DNA of 64,000 nucleotides from Peribolospora baueri (taxonomy: Eukaryota; Basidiomycota; Peribolosporomycetes; Peribolosporales; Peribolosporaceae). Under the pieces are notes generated by a model. It was not told where the DNA came from and ran no database searches. It saw only the letters and a program-made list of their open reading frames with translations. Below are positions 61,865 to 64,000 of the stretch, piece by piece. The number at the start of each line of letters is the position of its first letter. The stretch's first letter is position 1. Location: contig JAMDHS010000088.1 in the NCBI GenBank assembly GCA_029717555.1, forward strand, positions 1-64,000, in the 5' to 3' direction. The translations under genes were made by a program, and so were the position numbers.

Positions 61865-63791
61865 TCAAGCCCCAGACTGCAGCTCTTTCATCCTCTCCTG
61901 CAATCTCCTGGCCTCGCTGACGGTGACGGCCTCCTCGACCCACCCACCCCTCCACGTCTCTGCCCTCCTAATCTCCTCCCGCCCCAAACCGCCCCCGGGC
62001 GCCGTCGCACCAGGTGCCTTGTCGTCGCCACCGAGGATCAGCTCGAGATCTCGCGCCTGGGAGCGGATCCAGTTTTGAAGGAAAGTTTGTGGGGAGGTCG
62101 CGAAAGAGGTGAGAAAGTCGCGCTTCAGCTTGGCGTTGCGGATGGAGAGCGCCGTTTGGGCGATCTGTAAATAAGAAAATAAGGGACGCCGAACGAGATG
62201 AAACGAGACGGGGAGGCATCATTTGATCGCGACATCAGCCGCCGTTCTCTATTCAAGCCCCCAAGGGTCGTCGGCACAAGGTGTGCAACGTGAACGTAAC
62301 AGATCGCCAGGAACATTCACCTGCTCGTCAATTTCTGCGATCTCCCTGGTCGTCTTGCTCTGTGGGTCAAGCCCGGCAAGGACGGAGTGCATCTTGTTTT
62401 TGATCGGGTCATCCATTTCAATCTCGATGTCGTACGCCACCGGATGGATGTGGTGTTCAGTGTCGACACTGGATGCAGAGAATGAAGAAAAATCGAGTTA
62501 ACGGGGAGTTTGAGCCTTCGCTTGAAGATTGCACTGTCCTACCACACAGATCTAGAAACCTACCGAACGATGTACTCCAAAACAATAGGCTCTGGTGGAC
62601 GAAGAAACTGGTTGACGATCTGAGGCAGGTGCTGGAACATGCATCCTTCCGCACGGAAGATCTGTGGAGAAGGGGAGGAAAAGCAAGACCAAGTCATGCG
62701 GAGTACAATATGAGCGAGACTTCCTCTTCGCGCCGCTACGACGTCAATTGTCGTTCTTCCACGCCTCTGCTCTCCCTTCACTCTCACCTTCTTCAACGGT
62801 TCGTCAAACTTGATCGCCCTCCGGTCGCCCTCGTCCTGAAGCCTGTTGTTCTTGATATATCCCCACAAAGCGCTAATAACGCCAGCTCTGGTCTCCTCCT
62901 TGATATCCAAAAGCTCTCCCAATCCCGGGTCAATGCGGTACCTCTCCGGGACGTGGTCAAGGTAGATCATAATCTTAGCCTTGCAAGGCGAGTCGCCGAG
63001 CCTCTTGATCTCGAAGCCGTCCATCGCAGGCTGGCCGGGTACGCGTCGCCATTCAATGAAGTTGGAGTCAGGATACAGCGCCGGGTCGCGGTCGAGCTCG
63101 ACGGAAAGGGATCGGATCAGGTTGGAGAACCGGAACGCTCCTGATGCCGCGGCGGCCGCGTTCGCCTCGACTACGGCGGCGGCGCGCGATTTGGTCGCGG
63201 GCTGTCGACAGCCATGGAGAGAGTAAGCAAAACGGCGGGTCCTCGAACATGAGCGGCGGATGCACGCATCCATCCAACGAGTCGAGGCTCACTCACCTCC
63301 AACAGCCTGCCTTCGATTTTCAGAGTCCAACTGGGCGGACCGTCCTTTTCCCTCGTTGACGACGCAGCCCCATCCTCCTTTCCATCCTCGTCCATCCCCT
63401 CTCCTCCACCCTCCTTTTTCTCCTTCTCCTCCTCCCCAAACCCTTGATTCGCCGCCAAGTTGCTCAGAAACACGCGCAAGATCCGTTTCGTCCGCACAGG
63501 CCTCGCCATGCCGTCCTGGATCTCCGTGCGCTTGCGGGTAATCGTCCAATCCAGACGCTTCTCGAAGGATTGCAGGTCCGTGTAAAGTGCTGACTCTGGT
63601 ACCACTGAGGACAGGGACGAGGGTAAGGTACGATCCGTTGGTCGCTTCTGTACACGTCCAGCCGCCGTCGCTGCCGTTGCTCCTGCCGCGGCGACGGCAG
63701 CCGCGTGGGCCTGAGCCTGAGCCTGAGCCTGGCTGGCAGGGTTGTTAGGCGCGCCCACATGGGGCGTTGATTGGGGGTGATGTGGCAGCAT
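61865..63791 (-). CDS. SNF12: SWIB-domain chromatin remodelling subunit (SNF12/RSC6/BAF60)
   Basis: Accessory subunit of SWI/SNF or RSC nucleosome remodellers in the nucleus. The start MLPHHPQSTPHVGAPNNPAS is followed by an Ala/Gln run, then LDWTITRKRTEIQDGM and TKRILRVFLSNLAANQ, the family's conserved N-terminal block, and WTLKIEGRLLE. The next exon has FRFSNLIRSLSVELDRDPAL and NFIEWRR. The SWIB domain follows: DGFEIKRLGDSPCKAKIMIY, LDHVPERYRIDPGLGELLDI, SALWGYIKNNRLQDEGDRRA, and IFRAEGCMFQHLPQIVNQFL. The C-terminal part (HHIHPVAYDIEIEMDD, DPQSKTTREIAEIDEQI, RDFLTSFATSPQTFLQNWI) is a predicted coiled coil ending QERMKELQSGA. About six exons. It cannot be told apart from RSC6 by eye; the symbol marks the family. 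Confidence 0.88.
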
Positions 63792-64000
63792 CGGGATGGA
63801 TCGAGCCGGGAAACAGAACGAACGGGTGGATATGAGTGGGAAGGACCAAATCGCGTCGGAGCGAGCACGACGGCAATGGTAACCCTACTCTTCCACGGAA
63901 AAGAAATGCCACCTGCGCGACTCGATCGAGCGTTCGCCGCCTCGCTCGCCCCACGGACGAGTGTCCCGCCTATGCTTCGCCCGCCGCACCGGCCGCCCAC
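63792..64000. other. SNF12 upstream edge
   Basis: The last 209 bases lie upstream of the SNF12 start on the minus strand. No further gene can be recognised before the window ends. Confidence 0.5.

Overview
The window is nuclear DNA of a basidiomycete fungus, most likely a Pucciniomycotina yeast (Microbotryomycetes-like). This is inferred from the high G+C, genes split by many short introns (about 50-110 nt, GTRNGT...YAG), C/T-rich leaders before start codons, and the mix of conserved proteins. No species can be named from sequence alone.

Layout. 1-0.9 kb: Ty1/copia fossil. 1.2-2.1 kb: cytochrome c (+). 2.1-4.9 kb: no firm gene; a TATA box, a 207-bp inverted repeat carrying a zinc-cluster-like half motif, and simple repeats. 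5.0-8.3 kb: RSP5/NEDD4-type HECT ubiquitin ligase (+). 9.3-13.7 kb: arginine-specific carbamoyl-phosphate synthase large subunit (+). 14.2-17.2 kb: NUP82/NUP88 nucleoporin (-). 17.6-18.35 kb: unidentified, perhaps truncated gene (+). 18.5-28.3 kb: an accessory island with a DIRS-like tyrosine-recombinase retroelement fossil, a decayed LYS1 (saccharopine dehydrogenase) copy, AT-rich spacer, an (ATT)n insertion and a Ty3/gypsy fossil. 28.4-29.9 kb: NSP1/NUP62 nucleoporin (-). 30.1-33.9 kb: armadillo-repeat GID-complex protein VID28/ARMC8 (+). 34.2-35.9 kb: TEY-type MAP kinase of the FUS3/KSS1 class (-). 37.9-42.6 kb: TFIIIC TPR subunit TFC4 (+). 42.8-44.2 kb: mitochondrial ribosome recycling factor (-). 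45.6-48.2 kb: UTP-glucose-1-phosphate uridylyltransferase (-). 50.2-53.8 kb: sucrose-transporter-like MFS/GPH carrier (+). 54.4-55.9 kb: Ran GTPase GSP1 (-). 56.4-58.6 kb: eIF3 subunit d (-). 59.0-61.5 kb: bestrophin-family channel (-). 61.9-63.8 kb: SNF12/RSC6/BAF60 SWIB-domain chromatin remodelling subunit (-).

Most of this is housekeeping DNA with no operons; neighbours are mostly unrelated in function. One loose theme is nuclear transport: NUP82 and NSP1, known partners in one nuclear pore subcomplex, and the Ran GTPase that drives transport all lie within about 42 kb.

The less ordinary observations are the inverted repeat near 3.1 kb whose two arms keep the same cysteine-rich reading frame on opposite strands, a predicted 3-nt exon in the transporter, a predicted GC-AG intron in the bestrophin gene, the accessory island at 18.5-28.3 kb, and an (ATT)n tract bounded by target-duplication-like repeats. 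I found no CRISPR array, no convincing tRNA and no rRNA.
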